This document shows positions 16,642 through 24,986 of a DNA stretch of 54,358 nucleotides, piece after piece. Made by a program: the position numbers and the translations under genes. Source of the DNA: a virus; IMG/VR virus record IMGVR_UViG_3300046703_000036, positions 1 to 54,358 of that record, one strand, 5' to 3'. The stretch's first letter is position 1. Every line of letters starts with the position of its first letter. The notes under the pieces were generated by a model. It was not told the DNA's origin, ran no database searches, and saw only the letters and a program-made list of their open reading frames with translations.

Positions 16642-17057
16642 TGGTTTTGCCTAAATGGAAATGGACTCAGCAATCGCCGGGCCTCGCGAACCTCTGGTCT
16701 AAGATGAATCAGCGGGTCATAATCCAACAACAAAAGGGAACGGTCGACCTCGCGGGCGGGACTCCTCCCGACTTTGAGGACTACCTAACGGGGCCGGACG
16801 GACACGGAGTCGACGCTGAGATCAGGGAACCAAAGCCGGACGACATTATAATAGCTCTCGCAGCTAATATTAAACTCACACACGCGATAAAAGTCAGATA
16901 CGACAACAGAATCAAGGAAGATATGCAAATCAAATATTGGGACGACGGCGAGTATCACTATGCACGAATCAAGACGATAGTCGACCCGAACTTTAATCAC
17001 TTATACATGCTCTTGGGATGCGTCGAGGACGTCCCGCTTGCGGAGGCATATAGATAA
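16641..17057 (+). CDS. Head-tail joining (head closure) protein
   Basis: 138 residues, in the position and size of SPP1 gp16/HK97 gp8-like head closure proteins. Recognisable family features are RVIIQQQKGTVD near residue 20 and the beta-rich middle with HAIKVRYDNRI and KYWDDGEYHYARIKTIVDPN. It should seal the connector after packaging. Single-base overlaps on both sides show tight coupling. Confidence 0.8.
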   Translation: MVLPKWKWTQQSPGLANLWSKMNQRVIIQQQKGTVDLAGGTPPDFEDYLTGPDGHGVDAEIREPKPDDIIIALAANIKLTHAIKVRYDNRIKEDMQIKYWDDGEYHYARIKTIVDPNFNHLYMLLGCVEDVPLAEAYR

Positions 17058-17614
17058 TGGCCGGAGCAAAAGAACGGCTGGTCGATGCAAGTATCATCGG
17101 AGCGGACAAGCTCAAGGCTCAATTCGACTCAGCTCTCCCGAAGGTCAAGCAACAACTCGCGACCGATCTAAATAAGCTCGGATTCGACGCGGCTAATAAA
17201 CTGAGACAGCGGATCGCGGGGCCGCTCCCCCCGAGTGGCTATCCCGCCCGGAGGACGTCGCACATGATGACCGGGATTAGTGTCGAGAAGGCAAGCGCGA
17301 ACATGCCATTTGTGAATATCAGGTCTAAAGAAAAGTACTTCGGTTGGGTCAACGAGGGAACTCCGCCTCACGGCGTTAGCAAGGAGGGGCAAGCAGCAAT
17401 AGCACGATGGTCGATAGCGCACCCGTATTCGTATCAGGACAAAAAGTCGGGCAAGACCGTTAAAGTGTCCCCCGAAGCGAGCGCATATCTAATCTCCCGG
17501 GCAATCAAGAAGCGAGGAAGTCCGCCGAGACACATCACCGACGCGGTTATTCCGGGAATACAAGTAATAGCGAGACTCACCGTTGAGGCGGCTCTTGGGA
17601 GAGTGAACCTATGA
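17057..17614 (+). CDS. HK97 gp10-like neck/tail completion protein
   Basis: 185 residues with the family features KQQLATDLNKLGFDAANKLRQRI, then GPLPPSGYPARRTSHM, KYFGWVNEGTPPHG, and PPRHITDAVIPG. The pattern fits the HK97 gp10 family that joins head and tail. It overlaps the next gene by four bases. Confidence 0.85.
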   Translation: MAGAKERLVDASIIGADKLKAQFDSALPKVKQQLATDLNKLGFDAANKLRQRIAGPLPPSGYPARRTSHMMTGISVEKASANMPFVNIRSKEKYFGWVNEGTPPHGVSKEGQAAIARWSIAHPYSYQDKKSGKTVKVSPEASAYLISRAIKKRGSPPRHITDAVIPGIQVIARLTVEAALGRVNL

Positions 17615-18075
17615 CAGTCACAGGAACGATAAAGAAAAACCCGCAATACGAATTAAGAATCTTTATTCGTGGGCTGCTCGACAACGCGATTTGGTATAAA
17701 GGGAAGACAGTCGCCGTATTCGAGGCCGTTCCGAAGGGCTATCCCCGGCCGTATATCGTCCTCGAGGATTGCACATGGGATAACGGGTCAACAAAGGACA
17801 AATTTGAGGAGGACTATGTTCTCAAGGTCGGCGTTTATACCGACTATGGGGGAACATTGGACAATTGCGCGATAATTAACGTCGTTTATGAGATACTCTC
17901 AACGAAATACAACGCGGGCGAACTGCAATTCGATACGGCAAGCGACTTTTGTGTTACTATATTTTGGTTCGGGAGTGGAGAGACGCGAGTCATGCGGGCG
18001 GAAGAAACAGGTTGGGAGGACGATCTCGAGCGAACGATGCTCGACCTTATGTTTAGAATTAAACAATTGAGGTGA
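17611..18075 (+). CDS. Tail terminator-like protein
   Basis: 154 residues. Position between the gp10-like protein and the tail tube genes, length, and the pattern AVFEAVPKGYPRPYIVLED followed by VLKVGVYTDYGG fit the tail terminator family (lambda gpU/DUF3168-like), which caps the tail tube. The alpha/beta pattern agrees, but no invariant motif is available. Confidence 0.72.
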   Translation: MTVTGTIKKNPQYELRIFIRGLLDNAIWYKGKTVAVFEAVPKGYPRPYIVLEDCTWDNGSTKDKFEEDYVLKVGVYTDYGGTLDNCAIINVVYEILSTKYNAGELQFDTASDFCVTIFWFGSGETRVMRAEETGWEDDLERTMLDLMFRIKQLR

Positions 18076-18079
18076 TGAA

Positions 18080-18655
18080 TTGGTCAAGAAAAAGATTAAG
18101 ACAGTTAAAGCAGTCAAAGGGGCGGTCGAAGTCGTCGGAGCCTCAATTATGATTGAGAACGATGTTCCGTTCTCAGATAAATTAGAGGACTTTAAAGAGA
18201 ACCTCTCAGAAGCATTGGAGCCGATAACAGAGGAAGCTCCTAAGAGCGATATGTGGGCGCTATATCGTGTTTTAAAACAGCGATTAGAGGCCGAGGGCAT
18301 CTCCGTTAACGAGCCTCTCACAGTTACCCCACAAGTAACGATTGAAAAAGACTTTGTTAAAGATTGCATGGCTATGATCCCCGTCAATATGGTCGGAACC
18401 TTGCCGGAATTTGCTCCGTTCAATGTAGCGGCGCGAGTGACTTGTATCGTCGCGAAGGGCGACAACACAGGTCTCCGGTTGGATCTCCTTAAACAGTCGG
18501 TGAGAGCCGCCGTTATGCAAGAACCGTTAGACTTTGGATTGTTGTTCAAAGTCAATGTCGTAGTTACGGAGGAGGATGACTTTAGAGAAATCGGATTCCG
18601 TAAGAGCAGATTGACTCTCCATTTGGGAGTCGTAAGAACTAAACAAAAGAGGTGA
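18080..18655 (+). CDS. Hypothetical protein of the tail gene block
   Basis: 191 residues starting with TTG behind GAGGTGAT. A Lys-rich N terminus (MVKKKIKTVKAVKG) is followed by an alpha/beta domain. It lies between the terminator-like and tail tube genes, where many siphoviruses carry no gene. No family recognised; a tail assembly role is inferred from position only. Confidence 0.6.
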   Translation: MVKKKIKTVKAVKGAVEVVGASIMIENDVPFSDKLEDFKENLSEALEPITEEAPKSDMWALYRVLKQRLEAEGISVNEPLTVTPQVTIEKDFVKDCMAMIPVNMVGTLPEFAPFNVAARVTCIVAKGDNTGLRLDLLKQSVRAAVMQEPLDFGLLFKVNVVVTEEDDFREIGFRKSRLTLHLGVVRTKQKR

Positions 18656-18662
18656 ATAATAT

Positions 18663-19085
18663 ATGACAAGTTGCTATCCCGCAAGTTTTGAGAACGGGAC
18701 GGACACTAGATTGTATGTAGACGCCGCTTTGTCCGGGACTACGTCTTGGACAAAGATAGGGGGCGAGACGACATGCAAGATTAGCATAAAACCAAAGAGC
18801 GCAGAAGGGACGAACAAGGATTCAACGGGAGGCTTGACGCTTCCGGTCGGTTACGATTGGAGCATGAGCGGCGAGTGTCAATGGGATCTTGACGACCCCG
18901 GACAAGTGCTTCTCCGAGCAATGCCTATCGGCCTTGAACTAAGGAGAATCGCATGGAGACCGAACGGTGCGGCCGTCGGTTATTACGGCTATGCAATGGT
19001 CGGTTGGGATGCTGACGCTCCACAAAGAGCGATCACAAAGATGACTATCTCGGTCGACGGTTGCGGAGACATAGTTTACGCTTAA
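18663..19085 (+). CDS. Major tail (tube) protein
   Basis: 140 residues, beta-rich with NGTDTRLYVD, TSWTKIGGETTCKIS and NKDSTGG...PVGYDWSMSGECQ, the pattern of TP901-1/phage tail tube proteins in which a small beta-barrel with a long loop polymerises as stacked hexamers. The SD AGAGGTG precedes the ATG. The short length fits a tube core without an added surface domain; the next two genes may supply that domain separately. Confidence 0.75.
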   Translation: MTSCYPASFENGTDTRLYVDAALSGTTSWTKIGGETTCKISIKPKSAEGTNKDSTGGLTLPVGYDWSMSGECQWDLDDPGQVLLRAMPIGLELRRIAWRPNGAAVGYYGYAMVGWDADAPQRAITKMTISVDGCGDIVYA

Positions 19086-19099
19086 GGAGTGAGTAACAC

Positions 19100-19462
19100 A
19101 TGGTAGCCGTAGTACATACAGCACACATTTGCGAACTCGCGGGGCTCGACTTGACCGCTCACTTAACGGCGGCTGTGGCTCCCGGCGGGACGACCGGAGA
19201 CAGCTTCCCGAACACCGGGAGGACGCTCTTTGTACATCTCAATGCGGACGGATCGAACGCAAAGACCGTCACCTTTGGAGAGGGCTCTTGTAACTTTGGG
19301 ACAGATCACGACAAGCTTGTCTCGACAGCGACCAGCACTAACATGATTTATGGCCCGTTCCCGTTGAGCAAGTTCGGAACGTCTATCCCGGTTGCTTTTG
19401 GAGGAACCGGCGGAATCACCAATGTCAAGGTATTGATTCTTGAGGTTCCGTTCGTGAACTAA
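19100..19462 (+). CDS. Tail surface protein with the repeated beta domain (copy 1)
   Basis: 120 residues: a single copy of the beta domain seen at 13190-15990 (SFPNTGRTLFVHLN ... IYGPFPLSKFG ... VKVLILEVPF). It follows the tail tube gene directly, so it may decorate the tube. GGAGTGAG precedes the start. This domain pattern (NTG near the start, GPF in the middle, hydrophobic last strand) links it to the following gene. Confidence 0.6.
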   Translation: MVAVVHTAHICELAGLDLTAHLTAAVAPGGTTGDSFPNTGRTLFVHLNADGSNAKTVTFGEGSCNFGTDHDKLVSTATSTNMIYGPFPLSKFGTSIPVAFGGTGGITNVKVLILEVPFVN

Positions 19463-19475
19463 GGAGGTTTAAAAT

Positions 19476-19922
19476 ATGGTAGTAGCAACCGAAGTAGATT
19501 TGCCGGTTCAAACGGCGACGTATCACGATACGATCCCCGGGACTCCCGACGACGATCACGTCGGGCTCAACATGACGATGCACACGGTCGCCGGGGATGA
19601 CATAACATACGGGATCACATTCGAGAATACCGGCCGGGAGATCGTGATTGTCCGCAAGACAAACGCGACAGAGGCCGTCTTGACAATGGTCTCCGGGGCG
19701 TGTGACCAAGGGTACACGACACAGCATAATGTCGTTGGACATCAGCAAACCGGAGCAGTCACGCCGACGTATAAGATCCTCGGGCCGTTTGAGCCGTCCC
19801 GATGGAATACGACATACGGAACGCTTGCCGACGCGGTAACGAACCGGGCAAAGATAACGTTCAGCGGCGAGACGACCGGCCTCGAAATCGTGGTCGTTAG
19901 AGTCCCGTATTGCGGAACGTAA
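19476..19922 (+). CDS. Tail surface protein with the repeated beta domain (copy 2)
   Basis: 148 residues, a tandem paralogue of the preceding gene: ITFENTGREIVIVRKTN, then ILGPFEPSRWN, and TGLEIVVVRVPYCGT as the final strand. GGAGGTTT precedes the ATG. Likely a decoration subunit of the tail tube or its tip; this is inferred from position and the shared domain. Confidence 0.6.
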   Translation: MVVATEVDLPVQTATYHDTIPGTPDDDHVGLNMTMHTVAGDDITYGITFENTGREIVIVRKTNATEAVLTMVSGACDQGYTTQHNVVGHQQTGAVTPTYKILGPFEPSRWNTTYGTLADAVTNRAKITFSGETTGLEIVVVRVPYCGT

Positions 19923-19952
19923 GGAATTAAAAGGAGTTTAATAAGAATCGAC

Positions 19953-20399
19953 ATGGCGGCAAATCCGCATAAAGGAGAAGTCGAGATCGACTTGAGAAAG
20001 TCAGTCTCAAAGAATCTACTGCAACCTCGCGACCGTAAGACGGTCTATCTCAAATTTTCGATGGAAGCAGTCGGGAACATTGAACGAGATATACGGCGGG
20101 AAGTCGGAGGCGACATCTCGGTCTTTGAAATACTGATGCGTCTAAGGAAATTCCCTTGGAAGATCAGCATACTCGAGACCGCTGTCATGCTTCAACACGG
20201 CTTGGCCGATCAATTCCCTTCAATGAGCCTTGAATTAGCTTATCGGATATTAGATATTCAAGAGCTTGGAGTGCTCCTCAGCACAATCTTAGAAGCTTTG
20301 AACGTTTCATTTGAGGGGGCCATGCCCGAGGCAGTTCAAAAAGAGTTAGACCAAGAGCCGTTCATTGAGACAGTCGAGGAGGGCGAAGGAAAAAAGTAA
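19953..20399 (+). CDS. Tail assembly chaperone (gpG-like)
   Basis: 148 residues from ATG 19953. It sits just before the tape measure gene, where siphoviruses encode the gpG chaperone that coats the tape measure during tail assembly. Helix-rich with an acidic, Glu-rich end (VEEGEGKK). The best SD (AAAAGGAG, 19929-19936) is 16 bases from this ATG but only 4 bases from an in-frame ATA at 19941, so translation may begin at ATA and add MRID. Its last codons contain the slippery heptamer described separately. Confidence 0.75.
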   Translation: MAANPHKGEVEIDLRKSVSKNLLQPRDRKTVYLKFSMEAVGNIERDIRREVGGDISVFEILMRLRKFPWKISILETAVMLQHGLADQFPSMSLELAYRILDIQELGVLLSTILEALNVSFEGAMPEAVQKELDQEPFIETVEEGEGKK

Positions 20400-20926
20400 C
20401 TCTGCTCGACGTCGAGGCAATTAAGAACGTCGGGCTCGGGCATTTATGCTTGAGTCATATCGAACTGTTTGCCTTGACATACTTCCAATTTATCGAGCTT
20501 TATAGAGGTTGGGAGGAACGACAAAAACATGACTCGATTAAAAGGGCCGAGATCATTGCGACTCTGTACAACGTTAACCGAATGGACGAGTCCTCGAAGG
20601 TCGTCGAGATCGCTGACATTCTCCCTTGGTATTCGGATTATGCCGGGAACGGAAGGGGAACCGAACAAGATGTAATAGGCTTTGAACTATCTCGTCCGAT
20701 AGATGAGAGCGTTCCGCAACTCGAGCGAGTCACTAAGCGGCTTCTTGAGGAATGGGGGAGGAATCCCAACATGCCTCGCGACGCCCCGGAGTGGATCGAC
20801 GCCGAGCAACATGCGCAGCAAATTCTCGGGCCGGGCGGATTGGAGGGCGACACGGTGATGCTGCAAGGGGTCAAGATTAAAAAAGCAGATCCTAAAATAT
20901 GGGGAGAGAAATTCCCCGATTGGTGA
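19953..20926 (+). CDS. Tail assembly chaperone fusion (gpGT-like) made by -1 frameshift
   Basis: Slipping back one base at AAAAAAG (20390-20396) joins gpG to a frame open from 20396 to the stop at 20926, giving about 324 residues. The downstream frame has no credible SD or start of its own: its first possible start (TTG 20450) has none. The T-like part contains SHIELFALTYFQFIELYRGWEERQ. G/GT frameshifting is conserved across long-tailed phages, where GT binds the tape measure. Confidence 0.8.
20390..20419 (+). promoter_or_regulatory. -1 programmed frameshift signal: A AAA AAG slippery site plus hairpin
   Basis: The heptamer A-AAA-AAG is in the correct phase (GGA AAA AAG TAA in the zero frame), followed by a 6-base spacer and a hairpin with CTCG/CGAG (20405-20408 with 20413-20416) extended by TG/CA around a bulged G. 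The zero-frame stop is the next codon. The design matches known bacterial and phage -1 sites such as dnaX. Confidence 0.8.
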
Positions 20927-20938
20927 GTTGAGACTAGC

Positions 20939-23900
20939 ATGGCAGGAATTACAGATATAATCGTCAAAATCGGCGCTGATATAAGCGGCTTGAGTAAGGG
21001 CTTTTCAGACGCGGGCAAACAAACCGGCGACTTTGAGAGCAAGATCAAGGGCATAGGCGGAAGCATGACAGCGGCCGGGGGCGCTATGACGGCCGGAGTC
21101 ACCGCCCCACTAATGGCGATTGGAGCGTTTGCTATGAAGTCCGCAAGCGACGTCGGAGGCGCGTTTAAGACAATCGAGAAGGCAACCGGGGCGACCGGGC
21201 CGCAACTTGTGTCGCTCAAAGGCACGTTTAAAGACGTGTTCGGGAGCATGCCGATCTCGGCCGGAGACGCTGCAACTGCAATTGGTAAGATCTCACCAAT
21301 ATTAACGACCCTAAATAATGGGATTGCTCCGACCCGGGAGTCGATGACCCAAGTTACGACCGCCTTTGAGGAGTTCGCCAAGGTCACGGGAACCGACATC
21401 ACGGCCGACGTCACGACGTTAGGGAAAGCATTTACAGCGTTCGGAGTCTCGGGAGACGAGATCCCGGGCATGCTTGGAGAGGTAAATGTCGCGGCTCAAA
21501 AGACGGGGGATTCTACTGATACTTTAATGGCGTCAGTATTGTCGGCCGCTCCGGTCTTCAATACGATGGGCTTCTCAATGACTGAGACGACGGCGCTTAT
21601 GGCTAAACTCGACATGAGTGGAGCAAAGGGTAAGGCGACAATCTCGGCGCTAAGCAAGGTCATGCAAGAGGCCGGAGAAGCGGGCAAATCTCCTAAATTA
21701 GTATTTAGCCAATTAAGCGAGGAACTCAAGAACGGGACGCACACGTCGGCCGAAGCAACTAAACTCTATAAGGAGTTGGGAGCAAAGGGATTCGCGAACT
21801 TATCAACGGCCGCTCGGTCGGGTGCGTTAGACATCGGAACCCTCACCAAAGCGATGAAAGAAGGCTCCGGCGGACTCGATGCACAATATAAGAAGACACT
21901 CACGTTCGGCGATAACTTAAAGATACTCACCAATAAACTCGAGGTCGCATTCCAACCGCTCGGGACGGCCATCTTTAACACGCTCGGCATGATCGTCGAT
22001 GCGGCAAAGCCCATCATTGACATAGTCACAAAGATAGCGGAAGCATTCGGCAACCTCCCGGCTCCGATTCAAATGGTCGTTGTTATCGTCGGGATGATAG
22101 CGGCCGCAATTGGCCCCGTCCTTATGGCTGTCGGAATGGCGCTCCCCGCAATCACAACGGCTATTGGAGCAATAACGGGACTGTTCGCAGAGGGAGGGAT
22201 ACTCGCCGGAATTGGAGGATTTATAGGAGAGTTAGGATTAGCGGGAGTTATGCTTAATCCTATTACAATCGCCGTCGCTGCTCTCGTCGGCTTATTTGTT
22301 TTGCTTTATACGCAGTCCGCAACATTCCGGGACGTGATAGGCCAAGCAGTCGCTAAGGTTCAAGAGTTGTTCGGCTTTATAATGAAACTCGGCGGGCTCC
22401 TATTAGGCGGCAAATGGGGAGAAGCGGGCGAGATGCTCAAAAAGGGATTCACCGACGCGGTGAACATGATTAAGAACATCAATTGGGGCGGCGTGAGAGA
22501 CACAATTCTTAAAATCTTCTCAGAAGTCGGGACGTCAATAATGAACTTCCTTAAGCCGGTCGGCAACATGATCGGCGGTTTATTTGATGGAATCAAGAAG
22601 GTCGATTGGGGCGGCATATTGGCCGGGGCTCTTGATGCGTTCGCAAACCTTCTCGATCAGGTCATGGGCATGGATTGGGGCGGCATAGTGACGGGCCTCA
22701 TTGATTCTCTTGTCGGGGCATTTGGTGGAGGCGGCGGAGGCGATGATAAAAAGAAGGCGGACGATGCGGCCAAAAAGACCGGGGACGCTGCAAAACAATT
22801 TGACATGGGCAAGACGTTGTCGACAAGCGTTGAGAAGGCGGCCCCGGATATACTCGGCAAACTTGGGAACGTCTTTGTCAAACTCGTCGCGACGTTACCC
22901 GTTATATTTCTTAAGATCACAACGGCTCTTGCGGCTGCTCTCATGAAGGTCAATTGGGGCGAGATCGCTAACAAACTTTGGGAAGCAATCAAGACCGCTC
23001 TCGGAGTGATCGTCACTTGGCTTGTCTCACAACCTTGGGCTCAATGGGCGATGACTGTGTGGAATGCTCTCACCGGGGCGGTTGGAAAAATAATCGTATG
23101 GTTACAAAGCCTTCCGTGGATTCAATATGCGACGACCGTTTGGAATGCACTTAAGACGGTGATCGGGACGATTGTTACATGGTTACAAAGCCTCCCTTGG
23201 GCGTCTTATGCTGCTACTGTTTGGAATGCTTTAAAAGGCGCGATAGGCGCGATAGTCGGTTGGCTGATAAGCCTCCCTTGGGCGTCTTATGCTGCTACTG
23301 TTTGGAATGCTTTAAAAGGCGCGATAGGCGCGATAATTGGCTGGCTTATCGGGCTTGATTGGGGCGGCGTCGCTAGAACGTTTTATAATGCAATAACCGG
23401 CGCTGTCGGCGGGATAATAGGTTGGCTCCGGGGGCTTGATTGGGGCGGCGTCGCGAGGACACTTTATAATGCAATAATCGGCGCTCTCGGCGGACTTCTC
23501 GGTTGGTTCTTGAGTATCAATTGGGGGCAAGTCGGGACGGCTCTATGGAATGCGATTCAGTCGATAGACATTCCCGGGAAGTTATCAAGCGCACTCAGCA
23601 CAATAGGCGACGGAATCGTCAACGCTTTAAAGAGCTTTTGGAATGACCATATCGCGGGACACTATGGGATCGGGCCACTTGGCTTTGACATTGCGCGAGT
23701 AGCGAGTGGAGGACTTATCAACGCTCAGCGGGGGGGCATGCTCGCGGTATTAGGCGAAGGTGGAGAGCGGGAATGGGTCGTTCCCGCGAGATATGAATGG
23801 GGCATCGATCCGGCGGTCAGATCTGCTTTGTCAACGCACCAATTTGCGACCGGAGGAGTTATTAGCGGGGCATATAGTTCGTCTATGTCATTCCCAAGAT

Positions 23901-24043
23901 CATCCGCACGATCGGGCGGAACGACGGCCGGAGCGACATATCAATACAACGCATACATCACGGTCGATTCAGAGAATATAAAGCGCGAAGTATTCAAAGG
24001 ATTCCGGGAGTTAGAAGATTATGCTCACCTTGGGAGGTTCTAA
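20939..24043 (+). CDS. Tail tape measure protein
   Basis: 1034 residues, by far the largest gene, directly after the chaperones. It has a Gly/Ala-rich N terminus with AGGAMTAGVTAPLMAIGAFAMKSASD typical of the family's phage-related minor tail domain, then long helical parts and several hydrophobic segments (residues ~375-470). It sets tail length; roughly 1.5 angstrom per residue would give a tail near 150 nm. Residues ~670-875 are tandem 27-residue repeats. The C terminus carries GGEREWVVPARY, common in tape measures. Confidence 0.92.
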   Translation: MAGITDIIVKIGADISGLSKGFSDAGKQTGDFESKIKGIGGSMTAAGGAMTAGVTAPLMAIGAFAMKSASDVGGAFKTIEKATGATGPQLVSLKGTFKDVFGSMPISAGDAATAIGKISPILTTLNNGIAPTRESMTQVTTAFEEFAKVTGTDITADVTTLGKAFTAFGVSGDEIPGMLGEVNVAAQKTGDSTDTLMASVLSAAPVFNTMGFSMTETTALMAKLDMSGAKGKATISALSKVMQEAGEAGKSPKLVFSQLSEELKNGTHTSAEATKLYKELGAKGFANLSTAARSGALDIGTLTKAMKEGSGGLDAQYKKTLTFGDNLKILTNKLEVAFQPLGTAIFNTLGMIVDAAKPIIDIVTKIAEAFGNLPAPIQMVVVIVGMIAAAIGPVLMAVGMALPAITTAIGAITGLFAEGGILAGIGGFIGELGLAGVMLNPITIAVAALVGLFVLLYTQSATFRDVIGQAVAKVQELFGFIMKLGGLLLGGKWGEAGEMLKKGFTDAVNMIKNINWGGVRDTILKIFSEVGTSIMNFLKPVGNMIGGLFDGIKKVDWGGILAGALDAFANLLDQVMGMDWGGIVTGLIDSLVGAFGGGGGGDDKKKADDAAKKTGDAAKQFDMGKTLSTSVEKAAPDILGKLGNVFVKLVATLPVIFLKITTALAAALMKVNWGEIANKLWEAIKTALGVIVTWLVSQPWAQWAMTVWNALTGAVGKIIVWLQSLPWIQYATTVWNALKTVIGTIVTWLQSLPWASYAATVWNALKGAIGAIVGWLISLPWASYAATVWNALKGAIGAIIGWLIGLDWGGVARTFYNAITGAVGGIIGWLRGLDWGGVARTLYNAIIGALGGLLGWFLSINWGQVGTALWNAIQSIDIPGKLSSALSTIGDGIVNALKSFWNDHIAGHYGIGPLGFDIARVASGGLINAQRGGMLAVLGEGGEREWVVPARYEWGIDPAVRSALSTHQFATGGVISGAYSSSMSFPRSSARSGGTTAGATYQYNAYITVDSENIKREVFKGFRELEDYAHLGRF
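22946..23563 (+). repeat. Tandem 81-bp (27-aa) repeats inside the tape measure gene
   Basis: Seven full units and a partial eighth follow the pattern xxxWxxxAxTxWNAxxxxxGxIxxWLx. Units 4 and 5 (from 23189 and 23270) are identical over at least 66 bases, so that duplication is recent. The repeats are hydrophobic and amphipathic. Changes in copy number would alter tail length in 27-residue steps. Confidence 0.9.
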
Positions 24044-24972
24044 TGTCGGAAGTTTGGGTAATTAAGACAAGCGACGGAGAGGAATACGGGTTTAAGACAC
24101 TCACCGACGACCCGATGGGGCTCACGTATGACGGACATTATCAACTCCTTAAGGGAGCACACGGGCATCATGGCATGTCTCGCAAATATTCATCTGACCC
24201 GGTTCCCGGAATGGCCGGGGAGGAATTGCGAGAGGAGCAGATCGAGATCCGTGAGATATACATGCCGATTCGGATTCACGGGACGGACGCGGCCGACCGG
24301 GATGAGAACAAGCAAGCACTCCGGCGCTCTATCTCCCGGGCATCATTCGAGCTTTGGATCACAAACGAACAAGGCGAGACGAGGGTCTTTTATTGTCGCT
24401 ATGGGGGGGGCTTTGATAAAATAGTCGACGATTGGACGAACAGCCCGACATTTATCAACGTCCCGCTTACATTAATATGCTTTGATCCGTATTGCTATGA
24501 CCTCCCGGGGAATGAGGTCACACATACGACAGAGTTTACGCTTCCGACACAATTGTTCTTTGATGCGAACCCTTGGTTCTCCTCTCCTTGGAGACTCTCG
24601 AGCGGTTCAGTCAATCGCGAATGGACGGTTTACAACGACGGCGACGAGGACGCTTATCCGGTTTGGACACTCGCCGGGCCGGGCCGGGCTCCGATACTAA
24701 AGAATCTCACGACCGGCAAATCATTCGCATTGGATTATGTTCTCGCGTCGAACGAATCAATAACGATCGACATGACCGCATGGACGGTCGTCGCGACAAT
24801 AGGGGTCGGCGACGCGGCTGTTATGACGAACGCTCGCAAATACATGATTAGAACCATGCGCGACATGTGGGCGTTGCAGCCCGGGCCGAACGATCTATCA
24901 ATCGAGATGTACGGCGGGGAGCAGGGAGCACAAGTCGAATTCAGCTTCTTAAAACGATTTGAGGGAATATAA
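24043..24972 (+). CDS. Distal tail protein (Dit-like)
   Basis: 309 residues right after the tape measure, overlapping its stop. The pattern fits Dit/siphovirus-type tail proteins: an N-terminal beta domain with VWVIKTSDGEEYGF, the middle IREIYMPIRIHGTD and the C-terminal galectin-like part with NDGDEDAYPVWTLAGPG...GKSFALDY. Dit forms the hexameric hub at the tail tip. Confidence 0.8.
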   Translation: MSEVWVIKTSDGEEYGFKTLTDDPMGLTYDGHYQLLKGAHGHHGMSRKYSSDPVPGMAGEELREEQIEIREIYMPIRIHGTDAADRDENKQALRRSISRASFELWITNEQGETRVFYCRYGGGFDKIVDDWTNSPTFINVPLTLICFDPYCYDLPGNEVTHTTEFTLPTQLFFDANPWFSSPWRLSSGSVNREWTVYNDGDEDAYPVWTLAGPGRAPILKNLTTGKSFALDYVLASNESITIDMTAWTVVATIGVGDAAVMTNARKYMIRTMRDMWALQPGPNDLSIEMYGGEQGAQVEFSFLKRFEGI

Positions 24973-24986
24973 GAGGACTAAAAGAC

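Noticed and set aside
17899-18684. 261-codon open frame on the minus strand
   Set aside because: It lies opposite three well-supported tail genes with SDs and its sequence is low in complexity (Ser/Thr/Leu-rich), typical of a shadow frame.
20450-20926. Independent gene starting at TTG 20450
   Set aside because: The frame is open back to the slippery site at 20390-20396, there is no SD before 20450, and context fits a -1 frameshift extension of the tail chaperone.
20638-21471. 277-codon open frame on the minus strand
   Set aside because: Antisense to the tail chaperone extension and the tape measure N terminus, Ala/Pro/Val-rich without a start signal; a shadow of the codon bias.
23189-23335. 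CRISPR-like repeats
   Set aside because: The repeats are contiguous 81-bp coding units without unique spacers inside the tape measure gene.
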